A DNA stretch of 64,000 nt, taken from assembly GCF_037153975.1 (NCBI RefSeq), contig NZ_JBBAYJ010000011.1, positions 62,001 through 126,000 of the forward strand. The letters are read 5' to 3'. The number at the start of each line of letters is the position of its first letter. The first letter of the stretch is position 1. Shown in pieces: positions 42,169-51,073 of this stretch. The position numbers and the translations under genes are program-made. The notes below the pieces were generated by a model. That model was not told the origin of the DNA and did not search any database. It saw nothing but the letters and a program-made list of their open reading frames with translations. The stretch is from Aquipuribacter sp. SD81 (GTDB taxonomy: Bacteria; Actinomycetota; Actinomycetes; Actinomycetales; JBBAYJ01).

Positions 42169-42672
42169 CTACAGCGCGGCGACGGCCTCGCGGTACGCGC
42201 CGAGGTCGCGGGCCGCACCCGGTCCCTGCACGACGGACCAGCGGAGGACGCCGTCGCCGTCCACGAGGAAGCTGCCGCGCGTCGCGAAGCCGAGCGTCGG
42301 CAGGAAGACGCCGTAGCGCGTCGCGACCTCGCCGTGCGGCCAGAAGTCGCTGAGCAGCGGGAAGCGGTAGCCCTCGGCGTCGCCCCAGGCGCGCAGCGCG
42401 TGGACGGGGTCGCACGAGACCCCGACGACCTGCACGCCCTCGTCGGTGAACGACGACAGGTCGTCGCGCAGCGCGCACAGCTCCCCGGTGCACGTGCCGG
42501 AGAACGCGAACGGGTAGAACACGAGCAGCACGGCCCGCGTGCCGTCGCCCAGCAGGTCGGGCAGGTCGATCGTCTGCCCGTGCTGGTCGGTGAGGGACAG
42601 CGCGGGAGCGGGCTCCCCGAGGCTCGGGACGGTCCCGGCGAGCGGCAGTCCGATGTCGGGACCGGCGCTCAC
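42169..42672 (-). CDS. AhpE-like peroxiredoxin
   Basis: A 167-residue peroxiredoxin that reduces peroxides. The active site is FYPFAFSGTCTGELCALRDD, with the peroxidatic Cys in GTCTG; FPLLSDFWPHGEVATRYGVF is very close to the AhpE type of mycobacteria. A second Cys five residues after the first (GELC) stands where one-Cys relatives have another residue, so its resolving chemistry may differ. GTG 42672 overlaps the DUF3052 gene's stop (GTGA). It lies just after a tRNA-Val gene on the same strand. Confidence 0.9.
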   Translation of the reverse strand: MSAGPDIGLPLAGTVPSLGEPAPALSLTDQHGQTIDLPDLLGDGTRAVLLVFYPFAFSGTCTGELCALRDDLSSFTDEGVQVVGVSCDPVHALRAWGDAEGYRFPLLSDFWPHGEVATRYGVFLPTLGFATRGSFLVDGDGVLRWSVVQGPGAARDLGAYREAVAAL

Positions 42673-43094
42673 CGCCGCCCCTTCGGGCTCGCCAGCCGCG
42701 TCCCCGACCAGTCGGGTGACGCGCTGATGCTCGAGGTCGCGTGCAGGCCGGCGGTCGGCGCGGACTCCTCGATGTCGCCCGGCTCGACGTGGTCCGGGCG
42801 GCCCGCCTTGGGCGTGAACAGCCACACGACCCCGCCGTCGCCGAGGTTGGTGAGCGCGTCGACGAGCGTGTCGACGAGGTCGCCGTCGCCGTCGCGGTAC
42901 CAGACGAGGACGACGTCGGCGACCTCGATGGAGTCCTCGTCCTCGATGGGCTCGCCGGTCGCCTGCTCGACGGCGGCGCGCAGGTCCTCGTCGACGTCGT
43001 CGTCCCAGCCGTACTCCTGGACGACCTGGCCCGCGGTGACGCCCAGCCGCCGCGCCAGGTCCGTGTCCGCCGGTCGGTCGGCGGTGGCAGACAT
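42669..43094 (-). CDS. DUF3052 family protein
   Basis: A 141-residue acidic protein with [40 protein letters not shown] and [20 protein letters not shown], the three conserved blocks of DUF3052, a family of unknown function limited mainly to actinobacteria. It is nearly always divergent from the aceE gene, as here, so a role linked to pyruvate oxidation or its stress response is possible but unproven. ATG 43094. Its stop overlaps the peroxiredoxin start, giving a two-gene operon. Confidence 0.88.
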   Translation of the reverse strand: MSATADRPADTDLARRLGVTAGQVVQEYGWDDDVDEDLRAAVEQATGEPIEDEDSIEVADVVLVWYRDGDGDLVDTLVDALTNLGDGGVVWLFTPKAGRPDHVEPGDIEESAPTAGLHATSSISASPDWSGTRLASPKGRR

Positions 43095-43343
43095 CTGGTT
43101 CGTGCTCCCTCGTCCACGGCCCCCAGGCCCCTGGTCCGGCGCGGGTCCGCGCCGGTCGATGTAGTCCACAGCACCTGCCACGACCCGCGCAAGCGAACCG
43201 GGCCGGACCGACCCCCGGACCCTCGTGTTGGACGGTGCTGCCCGAAGGGCCAGGATGGGACCGGTACGGCACGGGCGACCCCCGGGCCGCCCCCGACGAC
43301 GAGGGCCCGCACCGGGTCCGGAGACGACGCTGTGGAGGAACCC

Positions 43344-46094
43344 GTGGCTGACGACGCCGCACCGATGCTCGACGGCCTGCTGGCCCAGCTGCCGGACGTC
43401 GACCCCGAGGAGACCGCGGAGTGGCGCGCGTCCCTCGCGGCCGCGGTCGAGGCCGGCGGCAAGGAGCGCGCGCGCTACCTCATGCTGCAGCTGCTCCACG
43501 CCGCCCGCGAGCAGCACCTCGGCGTGCCGAGCCTCACGGCGACGGACTACGTCAACACCATCCCGCCGGAGAGCGAGCCCATGTTCCCCGGCGACGAGGA
43601 GACCGAGCGGCGCTACCGGCGCTGGATCCGGTGGAACGCCGCCGTCATGGTGCACCGCGCGCAGGCGCCCGGGATCGGCGTCGGCGGCCACATCTCGACG
43701 TACGCGTCGTCGGCGACCCTGTACGAGGTCGGGTTCAACCACTTCTGGAAGGGCCGCGACCACGAGGCCGGCGGCGACAACGTCTTCATCCAGGGCCACG
43801 CCTCACCCGGCGTGTACGCCCGCGCCTACCTCGAGGGCCGGCTGAGCGAGGAGCAGCTCGACGGCTTCCGGCAGGAGAAGTCCTCGCCGGTCGGCGGGAC
43901 CTCCAGCTACCCGCACCCGCGGCTCATGCCGCAGTTCTGGGAGTTCCCCACCGTCTCCATGGGGCTCGGCCCGCTCAACGCGATCTACCAGGCGAGCTTC
44001 GACAAGTACCTGCACGCCCGGGGCATCAAGGACACCTCGCAGCAGCACACGTGGGCCTTCCTCGGCGACGGCGAGATGGACGAGCCGGAGAGCCGCGGCC
44101 TGCTCCAGGTGGCCGCGTCGGAGGGCCTGGACAACCTCACCTTCGTCATCAACTGCAACCTGCAGCGCCTCGACGGGCCGGTCCGCGGCAACGGCAAGAT
44201 CATCCAGGAGCTCGAGTCGTTCTTCCGCGGAGCCGGCTGGAACGTCATCAAGGTCGTGTGGGGTCGTGACTGGGACCCGCTGCTCGCCAAGGACCGCGAC
44301 GGCTCGCTCGTCCGGCTCATGAACGACACCCTCGACGGCGACTACCAGACCTACCGCGCGGAGAACGGCGCCTTCATCCGCGAGCACTTCTTCAACCGCG
44401 ACCCGCGCACGAAGAAGCTCGTCGAGGGCATGAGCGACGCCGACATCTGGCACCTGCGCCGCGGCGGGCACGACTACCGCAAGGTCTACGCCGCGTACAA
44501 GGCAGCCACCGAGCACGACGGCCGCCCGACCGTCATCCTCGCCAAGACGGTCAAGGGCTGGGGCCTCGGCACGAACTTCGCCGGGCGCAACGCGACCCAC
44601 CAGATGAAGAAGCTTGCGCTGGACGACCTCAAGAACTTCCGCGACGGGCTGCGCATCCCGGTCTCCGACGAGCAGCTGGAGAAGGACCCGTACCACCCGC
44701 CGTACTACCGGCCCGAGGACGGCGACGAGACGCTGGAGTACCTGCGCGAGCGCCGCCGCGTGCTCGGCGGCGGCCTGCCGAGCCGCAAGGGCTCGCGGGG
44801 GCCCATGAAGCTGCCGGCCGACGACGCCTACGCGGTCGCCAAGCGCGGCTCCGGCAAGCAGAACGTCGCCACGACGATGGGCTTCGTCCGCCTGCTGCGC
44901 GACCTCATGCGCGACAAGGAGTTCGGCCGCCGCGTCGTGCCGATCATCCCCGACGAGGCGCGCACGTTCGGGATGGACTCCTTCTTCCCGACGGCGAAGA
45001 TCTACAACCCGAAGGGCCAGAAGTACGTCTCCGTCGACCGCGACCTCATGCTGTCGTACAAGGAGGCGAAGGACGGCCAGATCCTCCACGTCGGCATCAA
45101 CGAGGCCGGCTCGCTCGGCGCCTTCACCGCCGCCGGGTCGTCGTACTCCACGCACGGCGAGCCGATGGTGCCGGTCTACATCTTCTACTCGATGTTCGGG
45201 TTCCAGCGCACCGGCGACTCCATGTGGGCCGCGGCCGACCAGCTGGCGCGTGGGTTCTTCCTCGGCGCGACCGCCGGGCGCACGACGCTGACCGGCGAGG
45301 GCCTGCAGCACGCCGACGGGCACTCCCCGCTGCTCGCCTCGACGAACCCCGCGGTCGTCTCCTACGACCCGGCCTACGTCTACGAGATCGGCCACATCGT
45401 CAAGGACGGTCTCGAGCGCATGTACGGCGACCGCGGCCCGGACGGGCGCGGCGAGGACGTCATGTACTACCTGACCGTGTACAACGAGCCGTACGTGCAG
45501 CCGGCCGAGCCCGAGGGCCTGGACGTCGAGGGCGTGCTCAAGGGCATGTACCGGCTGCGGGAGGGCTCCGGCGACGGCCCGCGAGTGCAGCTGCTCGCCT
45601 CGGGCGTCGCGGTGCCGTGGGCGCTGGAGGCCGCCGACCTGCTCCGCGAGGACTGGGGCGTCGTGGCCGACGTGTGGTCGGTGACGAGCTGGTCGGAGCT
45701 GCGCCGGGACGGCCTCGACGCCGACGCGGCCGCCTTCGCCGACCCGTCGGCGGAGCGGCGCACGCCGTACGTCACGCAGCGCCTGCAGGACGCCCCGGGT
45801 CCCGTCGTCGCGGTGACCGACTACATGCGGGCGGTACCGGACCAGATCGCGCAGTACGTGCCGGACCCGACGCGCTTCGTCTCGCTCGGCACGGACGGCT
45901 TCGGCTTCTCCGACACGCGCGCCGCCGCCCGGCGCTTCTTCAAGGTCGACGGCCCGAGCATCGCCGCCCGTGCGCTCGCCTCGCTCGCCGCGCGCGGCGA
46001 GGTCGACGGCGACGCCGCGGCCAAGGCGCACGAGAAGTACGCGCTCGACGACGTCACCGCCGGCAGCACCGGCAACGCGGGCGGCGACGCCTAG
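43344..46094 (+). CDS. aceE: Pyruvate dehydrogenase E1 component, homodimeric
   Basis: A 916-residue thiamine diphosphate enzyme that decarboxylates pyruvate and passes the acetyl group to the lipoyl domain of E2. Visible motifs: [40 protein letters not shown] and [17 protein letters not shown] (the GDG...N thiamine diphosphate motif), [16 protein letters not shown], and [19 protein letters not shown]. Normal length for the AceE type. GTG 43344 (VADDAAP) has GGAGG 5 bases upstream; GTG 43332 would overlap that site. E2 and E3 genes are not adjacent, common for actinobacteria. Divergent from DUF3052. Confidence 0.95.
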   Translation: MADDAAPMLDGLLAQLPDVDPEETAEWRASLAAAVEAGGKERARYLMLQLLHAAREQHLGVPSLTATDYVNTIPPESEPMFPGDEETERRYRRWIRWNAAVMVHRAQAPGIGVGGHISTYASSATLYEVGFNHFWKGRDHEAGGDNVFIQGHASPGVYARAYLEGRLSEEQLDGFRQEKSSPVGGTSSYPHPRLMPQFWEFPTVSMGLGPLNAIYQASFDKYLHARGIKDTSQQHTWAFLGDGEMDEPESRGLLQVAASEGLDNLTFVINCNLQRLDGPVRGNGKIIQELESFFRGAGWNVIKVVWGRDWDPLLAKDRDGSLVRLMNDTLDGDYQTYRAENGAFIREHFFNRDPRTKKLVEGMSDADIWHLRRGGHDYRKVYAAYKAATEHDGRPTVILAKTVKGWGLGTNFAGRNATHQMKKLALDDLKNFRDGLRIPVSDEQLEKDPYHPPYYRPEDGDETLEYLRERRRVLGGGLPSRKGSRGPMKLPADDAYAVAKRGSGKQNVATTMGFVRLLRDLMRDKEFGRRVVPIIPDEARTFGMDSFFPTAKIYNPKGQKYVSVDRDLMLSYKEAKDGQILHVGINEAGSLGAFTAAGSSYSTHGEPMVPVYIFYSMFGFQRTGDSMWAAADQLARGFFLGATAGRTTLTGEGLQHADGHSPLLASTNPAVVSYDPAYVYEIGHIVKDGLERMYGDRGPDGRGEDVMYYLTVYNEPYVQPAEPEGLDVEGVLKGMYRLREGSGDGPRVQLLASGVAVPWALEAADLLREDWGVVADVWSVTSWSELRRDGLDADAAAFADPSAERRTPYVTQRLQDAPGPVVAVTDYMRAVPDQIAQYVPDPTRFVSLGTDGFGFSDTRAAARRFFKVDGPSIAARALASLAARGEVDGDAAAKAHEKYALDDVTAGSTGNAGGDA

Positions 46095-46110
46095 AGCCGT
46101 GCCTCGTCGC

Positions 46111-46240
46111 GGTCGTGGGACGCCGCGCACCGTCTCCCCCGGCGGGAGCGTGCGCGAGGTCCCACGACCGGGTCGGCCCGCTGCGTCGTGGGACCCCGCG
46201 CACCCGGTTCCGGCCGGGTGGGTGCGCGGGGTCCCACGAC
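46111..46240. repeat. Two long inverted repeats in tandem after aceE
   Basis: First unit 46111-46169: GGTCGTGGGAC ... GTCCCACGACC with a further GCGCAC/GTGCGC inside. Second unit 46185-46240: perfect 20-bp arms GTCGTGGGACCCCGCGCACC and complement around a 16-base loop. The two units share the arm sequence, so one 20-mer appears four times (two forward, two inverted). It lies between the convergent genes aceE and 46314-46979 and would act as a two-way terminator. Confidence 0.8.
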
Positions 46241-46313
46241 CGCTCGCGCCACGGGCTCGGACACGACTCGGCCGCGCCCCCCGGAGGGGCCGCGGCCGAC
46301 GTGCGTGCGGGCG

Positions 46314-46979
46314 TCAGGGCCGGCGGGCGCGCTCCGCGGCCGTGATGGCCCGCTCGAGGTCGCGGCGCATGGCCGCGACGCCGGTGGCGTCGGGGTGCGC
46401 GCCCAGCGCGTCGAGGTGACGGCGGGCCTCGGCGAGGCGGTGGGCGTCGACCGCGGCCGACACCATCTCCCGGCCCGCACCGAGCGGGTGCTCGGTGGGG
46501 CGCCAGTGGCCCATGCCGAGGGACAGCGCGCCGTCGTCGTCGCCGGCCTCGCGCAGCAGCACGAGCCCGTGGGTGAGCGCCGTGCCCGACGGGTCCCGCT
46601 CGGCGGCGACGCCGAGGCGGCGCAGGGCCGCCTCGCGGTCGTCGGCCAGGGACAGCCGGGCGAGCTCGACCAGCGGGTACCACGACCGGGAGTCGTGGGC
46701 GAGCTCCTCCGCGAGCGCCCACACCGCGTCGGCCTGGGCCCTCTCGGGGTCGCCCCCGGCGTGCCCCTCCGCCGCGCGGCGACGCACGACGTTCGCCATC
46801 TCCGCGAAGCGGACCTCGTCGTTCGGGTCCTCCTTGAGCAGCGCGTGCAGGCGCTCCTCGTCGACGGACTCGTGCACGGTCGAGACGTGCTCACTCGTCG
46901 TCCCGACGTCCTTCGCGGGCACCTCGGCCCGGTCACGGCGTCGGAGCAGGCGGTTCCGCCAGCTACCCAGCGCAGCCAC
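46314..46979 (-). CDS. Conserved hypothetical helical-repeat protein, 221 aa
   Basis: A soluble, mostly helical protein with repeat-like pairs of helices: EERLHALLKEDPNDEVRFAE, AEELAHDSRSWYPLVELARL, EAALRRLGVAAERDPSGTAL and MVSAAVDAHRLAEARRHLDA. This suggests tetratricopeptide-like folds; the exact family is not certain. A basic N-terminus (MAALGSWRNRLLRRRDRAEV) precedes them. ATG 46979. It faces aceE across the tandem palindromes and is divergent from the FasR-like gene. Role unknown. Confidence 0.75.
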   Translation of the reverse strand: MAALGSWRNRLLRRRDRAEVPAKDVGTTSEHVSTVHESVDEERLHALLKEDPNDEVRFAEMANVVRRRAAEGHAGGDPERAQADAVWALAEELAHDSRSWYPLVELARLSLADDREAALRRLGVAAERDPSGTALTHGLVLLREAGDDDGALSLGMGHWRPTEHPLGAGREMVSAAVDAHRLAEARRHLDALGAHPDATGVAAMRRDLERAITAAERARRP

Positions 46980-47102
46980 GCATCACTCCCCTCGTGGTCG
47001 TGCCGCCACAGTATCCGAGGGGTCGGTCACGGGCTCGCGGCCGCACGCCGCAGGCGACGGCAGGGCGTCCGGCACCCGCGCGGGCGGGCTACCGTGACGG
47101 CC

Positions 47103-48296
47103 ATGGCGACGGCGCAGCGCGAGGTGCCGGCCCTGCTCAGCGAGGACTCGCTGCGGGCGCTGGAGTGGGCCGCCTCCGCCATCTCCGCCCGCGCCACCGC
47201 GCGGATGGACACCGAGCTGCCGTGGTTCCCCTCGCTGCCGCCGGAGGCGCGCGCCTCGGTCGGGCTCGTCGCGCAGTCCGGCGTGGCGGGGTTCGTGCGC
47301 TGGTGCCGCGACGGCGCGCCGGTCGGGCCGACGCTGCGCGGCATCGACCTGTTCGGGGCGGCGCCGCGGGAGCTCACTCGCCTCATCACCCTGCACCAGA
47401 CCGTCACGCTGGTCCGGACCGCGATCGACACCTCCGAGCAGCTGCTCGAGGACACCATCGCGGGCGAGGAACTGACCCGCGCCCGGGAGCTGCTGCTGCG
47501 CTACGCGCGGGAGGTCGCCTTCGCCGCCGCCGAGGTCTACGCCCGCGCGGCGGAGAACCGCGGCGCGTGGGACGCCCGGCTGGAGGCCCTCGTCGTCGAC
47601 GCGCTCGTGCGCGGCGAGGCCGACGACGGCCTCGCCTCCCAGGCCTCCGCGCTCTCGTGGCCGGTGGAGGCGCCGACGACCGTCGTCGTCGCGCCGGGCG
47701 ACCCGCCGGCGCCCGCGCACCTGCTGCGCCGTGCGGCCCGCGCCCACGGCGTCGAGCTGCTCGTCGGCCAGCAGGCCGACCGCCTCGTCCTCGTGCTCGG
47801 CGGCGACGCCGACCCGATGACGGTCGCCACGGACCTGTGCGAGCACCTGGGCGAGGGGCCCGTCGTCGTCGGCCCCACCCGTCCCGGCCTGCCGAGCGCA
47901 CCGCGCTCGGCCCGGGCCGCGCTGGCCGGCACGACGGGCGCGCGCGCGTGGCCCGGTGCGCCCCGGCCCGTGCTCGCCTCGGCCCTGCTCCCGGAGCGGG
48001 TCCTCGCCGGTGACGTCGCGGCGCGGCGCGCGCTCGTCGACCTCGTCCACGCGCCGCTGGTCGCCGCGGGCAAGGACCTCGTCGACACGGTCCAGGCCTA
48101 CGTCGACTGCGGCGGCGGGCTAGAGGCGACGGCCCGCGCCCTGTTCGTGCACGCCAACACCGTCCGCTACCGCCTGCAGCGCGTCGAGCAGGTGACCGGC
48201 CTGCTCGCGACGGACCCGCGTGAGCGGTGGACCCTGCAGATGGCGCTGGCGCTCGGCCGCCTCGCGGCGCCGCCCCGGCGACCGGGGCCCGGCTGA
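47103..48296 (+). CDS. fasR: PucR-type regulator of fatty acid synthesis, FasR-like
   Basis: A 397-residue transcription factor. The C-terminal PucR-type HTH (about residues 335-395) reads LVDTVQAYVDCGGGLEATAR and LFVHANTVRYRLQRVEQVTG, ending DPRERWTLQMALALGRL. The N-terminal two thirds is a helical sensing region (LLSEDSLRALEWAASAISAR, TLHQTVTLVRTAIDTSEQLL). Immediately upstream of fabD-fabH-acpP-fabF this is the place of FasR, which activates the fatty acid synthase operon in Streptomyces. ATG 47103. Two inverted repeats between it and fabD are possible binding sites. Confidence 0.88.
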   Translation: MATAQREVPALLSEDSLRALEWAASAISARATARMDTELPWFPSLPPEARASVGLVAQSGVAGFVRWCRDGAPVGPTLRGIDLFGAAPRELTRLITLHQTVTLVRTAIDTSEQLLEDTIAGEELTRARELLLRYAREVAFAAAEVYARAAENRGAWDARLEALVVDALVRGEADDGLASQASALSWPVEAPTTVVVAPGDPPAPAHLLRRAARAHGVELLVGQQADRLVLVLGGDADPMTVATDLCEHLGEGPVVVGPTRPGLPSAPRSARAALAGTTGARAWPGAPRPVLASALLPERVLAGDVAARRALVDLVHAPLVAAGKDLVDTVQAYVDCGGGLEATARALFVHANTVRYRLQRVEQVTGLLATDPRERWTLQMALALGRLAAPPRRPGPG

Positions 48297-48323
48297 GCGC
48301 CGATCAGCCGGGGCCGGGGCGTT

Positions 48324-48357
48324 TGTAGGGTTCCTACAGACAACCCACGGGTTTGTC
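48324..48357. promoter_or_regulatory. Inverted repeats before fabD, possible FasR site
   Basis: TGTAGG-GTT-CCTACA at 48324-48338 is perfect. GACAACCC and GGGTTTGTC at 48339-48357 form a second one with a single-base bulge. They lie 50-83 bases before the fabD start, in the only gap between the FasR-like gene and the operon. Confidence 0.5.
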
Positions 48358-48406
48358 GTGCCCGCCGTCCTGCCGGTGCACCGACGGCGTGCGCCAGTGT
48401 GACGAC

Positions 48407-49606
48407 GTGCTCATCGTCGTCTGCCCCGGGCAGGGCTCCCAGAGCCCCGGCTTCCTCTCCCCCTGGCTCGAGCTGCCGGGCTTCGAGGACCGGCTGCGCT
48501 GGCTGTCCGCCGTCGCCGGCGTCGACCTCGTCGCCCACGGCACGACGTCGGACGCCGACACCATCCGCGACACCGCCGTCGCGCAGCCGCTCATCGTGGG
48601 CGCGGGCCTCGTGTCGCTCCTCGAGCTCTTCCCCCACCCCTCCGACGCGTTCCGGCTGACGGCCGCGGGCGCCGGGCACTCCGTCGGCGAGATCACCGCT
48701 GCCGCCGGCGCCGGGGTCATGACGGCGGAGCAGGCGATGGTCTTCGTGCGCGAGCGGGGCCGGGCGATGGCCGAGGCGAGCGCCGTGCGCCCCACGGGGA
48801 TGAGCGCCGTGCTCGGCGGCGACGCCGAGGACGTCGCCGAGGTGCTGCGGCGCCACGGCCTCACGCCCGCCAACATGAACGGTGCCGGGCAGGTCGTGGC
48901 CGCCGGCACCCTCGAGCAGCTGCAGGCCCTGCGCGACGACCCGCCCGCCAAGGCGCGCGTCGTGCCGCTGCAGGTGGCCGGCGCCTTCCACACCGAGCAC
49001 ATGGCGCCCGCCGTCGGGGTGCTCCAGCAGTACGCCCGCGCGATCACCACCCACGACCCGCGGAGCCGGCTCGTGTCCAACGCCGACGGCACCGTCGTGC
49101 ACGACGGCCGGGTCGTGCTGGAGCGGCTCGTCGCCCAGGTCGCGCGGCCCGTGCGCTGGGACCTGTGCATGGAGACCTTCCGTGACCTCGGTGTCACCGG
49201 CGTCGTCGAGATCCCGCCGGCGGGCACGCTGTCGAACCTCGCCAAGCGGGCGCTGCCCGGCGTCGAGGTGGTCGCCCTCAAGACCCCCGACGACCTGCCC
49301 GCGGCCCGCGCGCTCGTCGCCGAGCACGGCGGGCAGACCAGCCCGCTCGCCGTCAGCCCCACGTGGCGGCTCGTCGTGAGCCCGGCCAAGGGCCTCGTCA
49401 CCATCGGCGACCACCCCGAGGGCGCGACGGTCGGCCCCGGCAGCGTCGTCGCGCGCGTCGAGGGTCTCCGCGACTCCTACGAGGTCACCGCCCCGCACGG
49501 CGGCACGGTCGTGGAGTGGATCGTGCACGACGGCGACCCCGTCTCCCCCGGCCAGCCGCTCGTGCGGCTGCACCCGGTCGGCAGCGCGGGCGGGGGCATG
49601 GCGTGA
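48407..49606 (+). CDS. fabD: Malonyl-CoA:ACP transacylase with biotinyl-like tail
   Basis: A 399-residue enzyme that loads malonyl groups on acyl carrier protein. The N-terminal transacylase (about 1-310) has IVVCPGQGSQSPGF, the nucleophile Ser in GAGHSVGEITAA, and the catalytic His in VAGAFHTEHMAPA. Residues about 318-399 are extra: WRLVVSPAKGLVTIGDHPEG, VTAPHGGTVVEWIVHDGDPV and SPGQPLVRL, the outline of a biotinyl/lipoyl-type domain. Where such domains carry the modified Lys (EAMKM), this one reads VEGLRDS, with no Lys, so it is unlikely to be biotinylated. The GTG 48407 start gives the normal N-terminus. Its stop overlaps fabH. Confidence 0.9.
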   Translation: MLIVVCPGQGSQSPGFLSPWLELPGFEDRLRWLSAVAGVDLVAHGTTSDADTIRDTAVAQPLIVGAGLVSLLELFPHPSDAFRLTAAGAGHSVGEITAAAGAGVMTAEQAMVFVRERGRAMAEASAVRPTGMSAVLGGDAEDVAEVLRRHGLTPANMNGAGQVVAAGTLEQLQALRDDPPAKARVVPLQVAGAFHTEHMAPAVGVLQQYARAITTHDPRSRLVSNADGTVVHDGRVVLERLVAQVARPVRWDLCMETFRDLGVTGVVEIPPAGTLSNLAKRALPGVEVVALKTPDDLPAARALVAEHGGQTSPLAVSPTWRLVVSPAKGLVTIGDHPEGATVGPGSVVARVEGLRDSYEVTAPHGGTVVEWIVHDGDPVSPGQPLVRLHPVGSAGGGMA

Positions 49607-50661
49607 GCGGGACAGCGAGCACCCCGGTGAGCACGCCGGTGAGCAGCCCCGGCCGGCTGGCACCGCCCGTCGGCGCCGCGCACGCGCGCATCCTCGGCAT
49701 CGGCGCGTACCGCCCGGAGCGCGTCATCACCAACGAGGAGGTGTGCACGTGGATCGAGTCCTCCGACGAGTGGATCCGCGAGCGCAGCGGCATCGTGGAG
49801 CGCCGGTGGGCCCGGCCTGACGAGAGCGTCGTCGACATGTCGCTCGCCGCGTCGCTCGAGGCGCTGCAGCGCGCGGGCGTGGCCCCCGCCGACGTCGACG
49901 CCGTGATCTGCGCGACCGTCACGTGGCCGTACGCGACGCCGTCGGCCGCCGCGGTCCTCACCGAGCGGCTCGGCGCGACCCCCGCCGCCGCCTTCGACGT
50001 GTCCGCGGCGTGCGCGGGCTTCTGCCACGCCGTGGCGCTCGCCAACGACATGGTCCGCGGCGGCAGCGCCCGCCACGTGCTCGTGGTCGGCGTGGAGAAG
50101 CTCTCCGACTGGACCGACCGCCACGACCGGGGCACCGCGTTCCTGTTCGGCGACGGGGCGGGCGCGGTCCTCGTCGGCCCGTCCGACCGGCCGGGCATCG
50201 GTCCCACCGTGTGGGGCTCCGACGGCGCGCAGTGGGAGGTCATCTCCCAGCGGACGGCGTGGACGGACATGCGCAGCGAGGACGGCGCCCGGGTCGACGG
50301 CGAGTGGCCGGCGCTCGTCATGGCCGGGCAGACGGTCTTCCGCTGGGCCGTGTGGCAGATGGCGCCCGTCGCGCAGAAGGCGCTGGACGCCGCGGGCGTG
50401 AGCATCGACGACGTCGACGTGTTCGTGCCGCACCAGGCGAACGTCCGCATCATCGACGCGATGGTGAAGCAGCTCGGCCTGCCCGCCCACGTGCCCGTCG
50501 CCCGCGACATCGTCACCAGCGGCAACACCTCCAGCGCGAGCGTCCCGCTCGCCCTGCACCGCCTCGTCGACGAGGGCGTCGCCAGGAGCGGCGACCTCGC
50601 GCTCCTCATCGGCTTCGGCGCCGGCCTGGTCTACGCCGCGCAGGTCGTCGAGGTCCCCTAG
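49603..50661 (+). CDS. fabH: Beta-ketoacyl-ACP synthase III
   Basis: A 352-residue enzyme that starts fatty acid chains by condensing an acyl-CoA primer with malonyl-ACP. The Cys-His-Asn triad is visible in SAACAGFCHAV (about residue 135), PHQANVRIID (about 276) and TSGNTSSASV (about 306). The first 25 residues (SGTASTPVSTPVSSPG) are a disordered lead; ARILGIGAYRPERVITNEEV begins the domain. GTG 49603 overlaps the fabD stop. Primer preference (branched or straight) cannot be read by eye. Confidence 0.94.
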   Translation: MSGTASTPVSTPVSSPGRLAPPVGAAHARILGIGAYRPERVITNEEVCTWIESSDEWIRERSGIVERRWARPDESVVDMSLAASLEALQRAGVAPADVDAVICATVTWPYATPSAAAVLTERLGATPAAAFDVSAACAGFCHAVALANDMVRGGSARHVLVVGVEKLSDWTDRHDRGTAFLFGDGAGAVLVGPSDRPGIGPTVWGSDGAQWEVISQRTAWTDMRSEDGARVDGEWPALVMAGQTVFRWAVWQMAPVAQKALDAAGVSIDDVDVFVPHQANVRIIDAMVKQLGLPAHVPVARDIVTSGNTSSASVPLALHRLVDEGVARSGDLALLIGFGAGLVYAAQVVEVP

Positions 50662-50751
50662 GCAGCACCACCCGCACCACCCGGCACGAACCCGCACGTT
50701 CCCGCACGTACCCGCACCTCAACCCACGCACGTCCAACAGGAGGAACCCCC

Positions 50752-50997
50752 ATGGCAAGCGAGCAGGAGATCCTGAGCGGCCTCGCCGAGATCGTCAACG
50801 AGGAGACGGGCCTGCCCACGGACGCCGTCGAGATGGACAAGTCGTTCACCGACGACCTCGACATCGACTCGCTGTCGATGATGACGATCGTCGTGAACGC
50901 GGAGGAGAAGTTCGGCATCCGCATCCCGGACGAGGACGTCAAGAACCTCGCGACGGTGCGCGACGCCGTCAGCTACATCTCCCAGGCGCAGGGCTGA
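50752..50997 (+). CDS. acpP: Acyl carrier protein
   Basis: An 81-residue, very acidic four-helix protein. DLDIDSLSMMTIVVNAEEKF holds the DSL serine that receives phosphopantetheine. It carries the growing acyl chain between FabD, FabH and FabF. ATG 50752 has AGGAGG 6 bases upstream, stronger than the neighbours, as expected for an abundant protein. The 90-base gap before it contains a 10-base repeat (CCCGCAC...). Confidence 0.95.
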   Translation: MASEQEILSGLAEIVNEETGLPTDAVEMDKSFTDDLDIDSLSMMTIVVNAEEKFGIRIPDEDVKNLATVRDAVSYISQAQG

Positions 50998-51073
50998 CCG
51001 AGCGTCCCGGCGGGCCGGGGACCCCGTGTCCCCGGCCCGTGCCCGCCCCCTCCCCCACCCCCAGGAGCAGACG

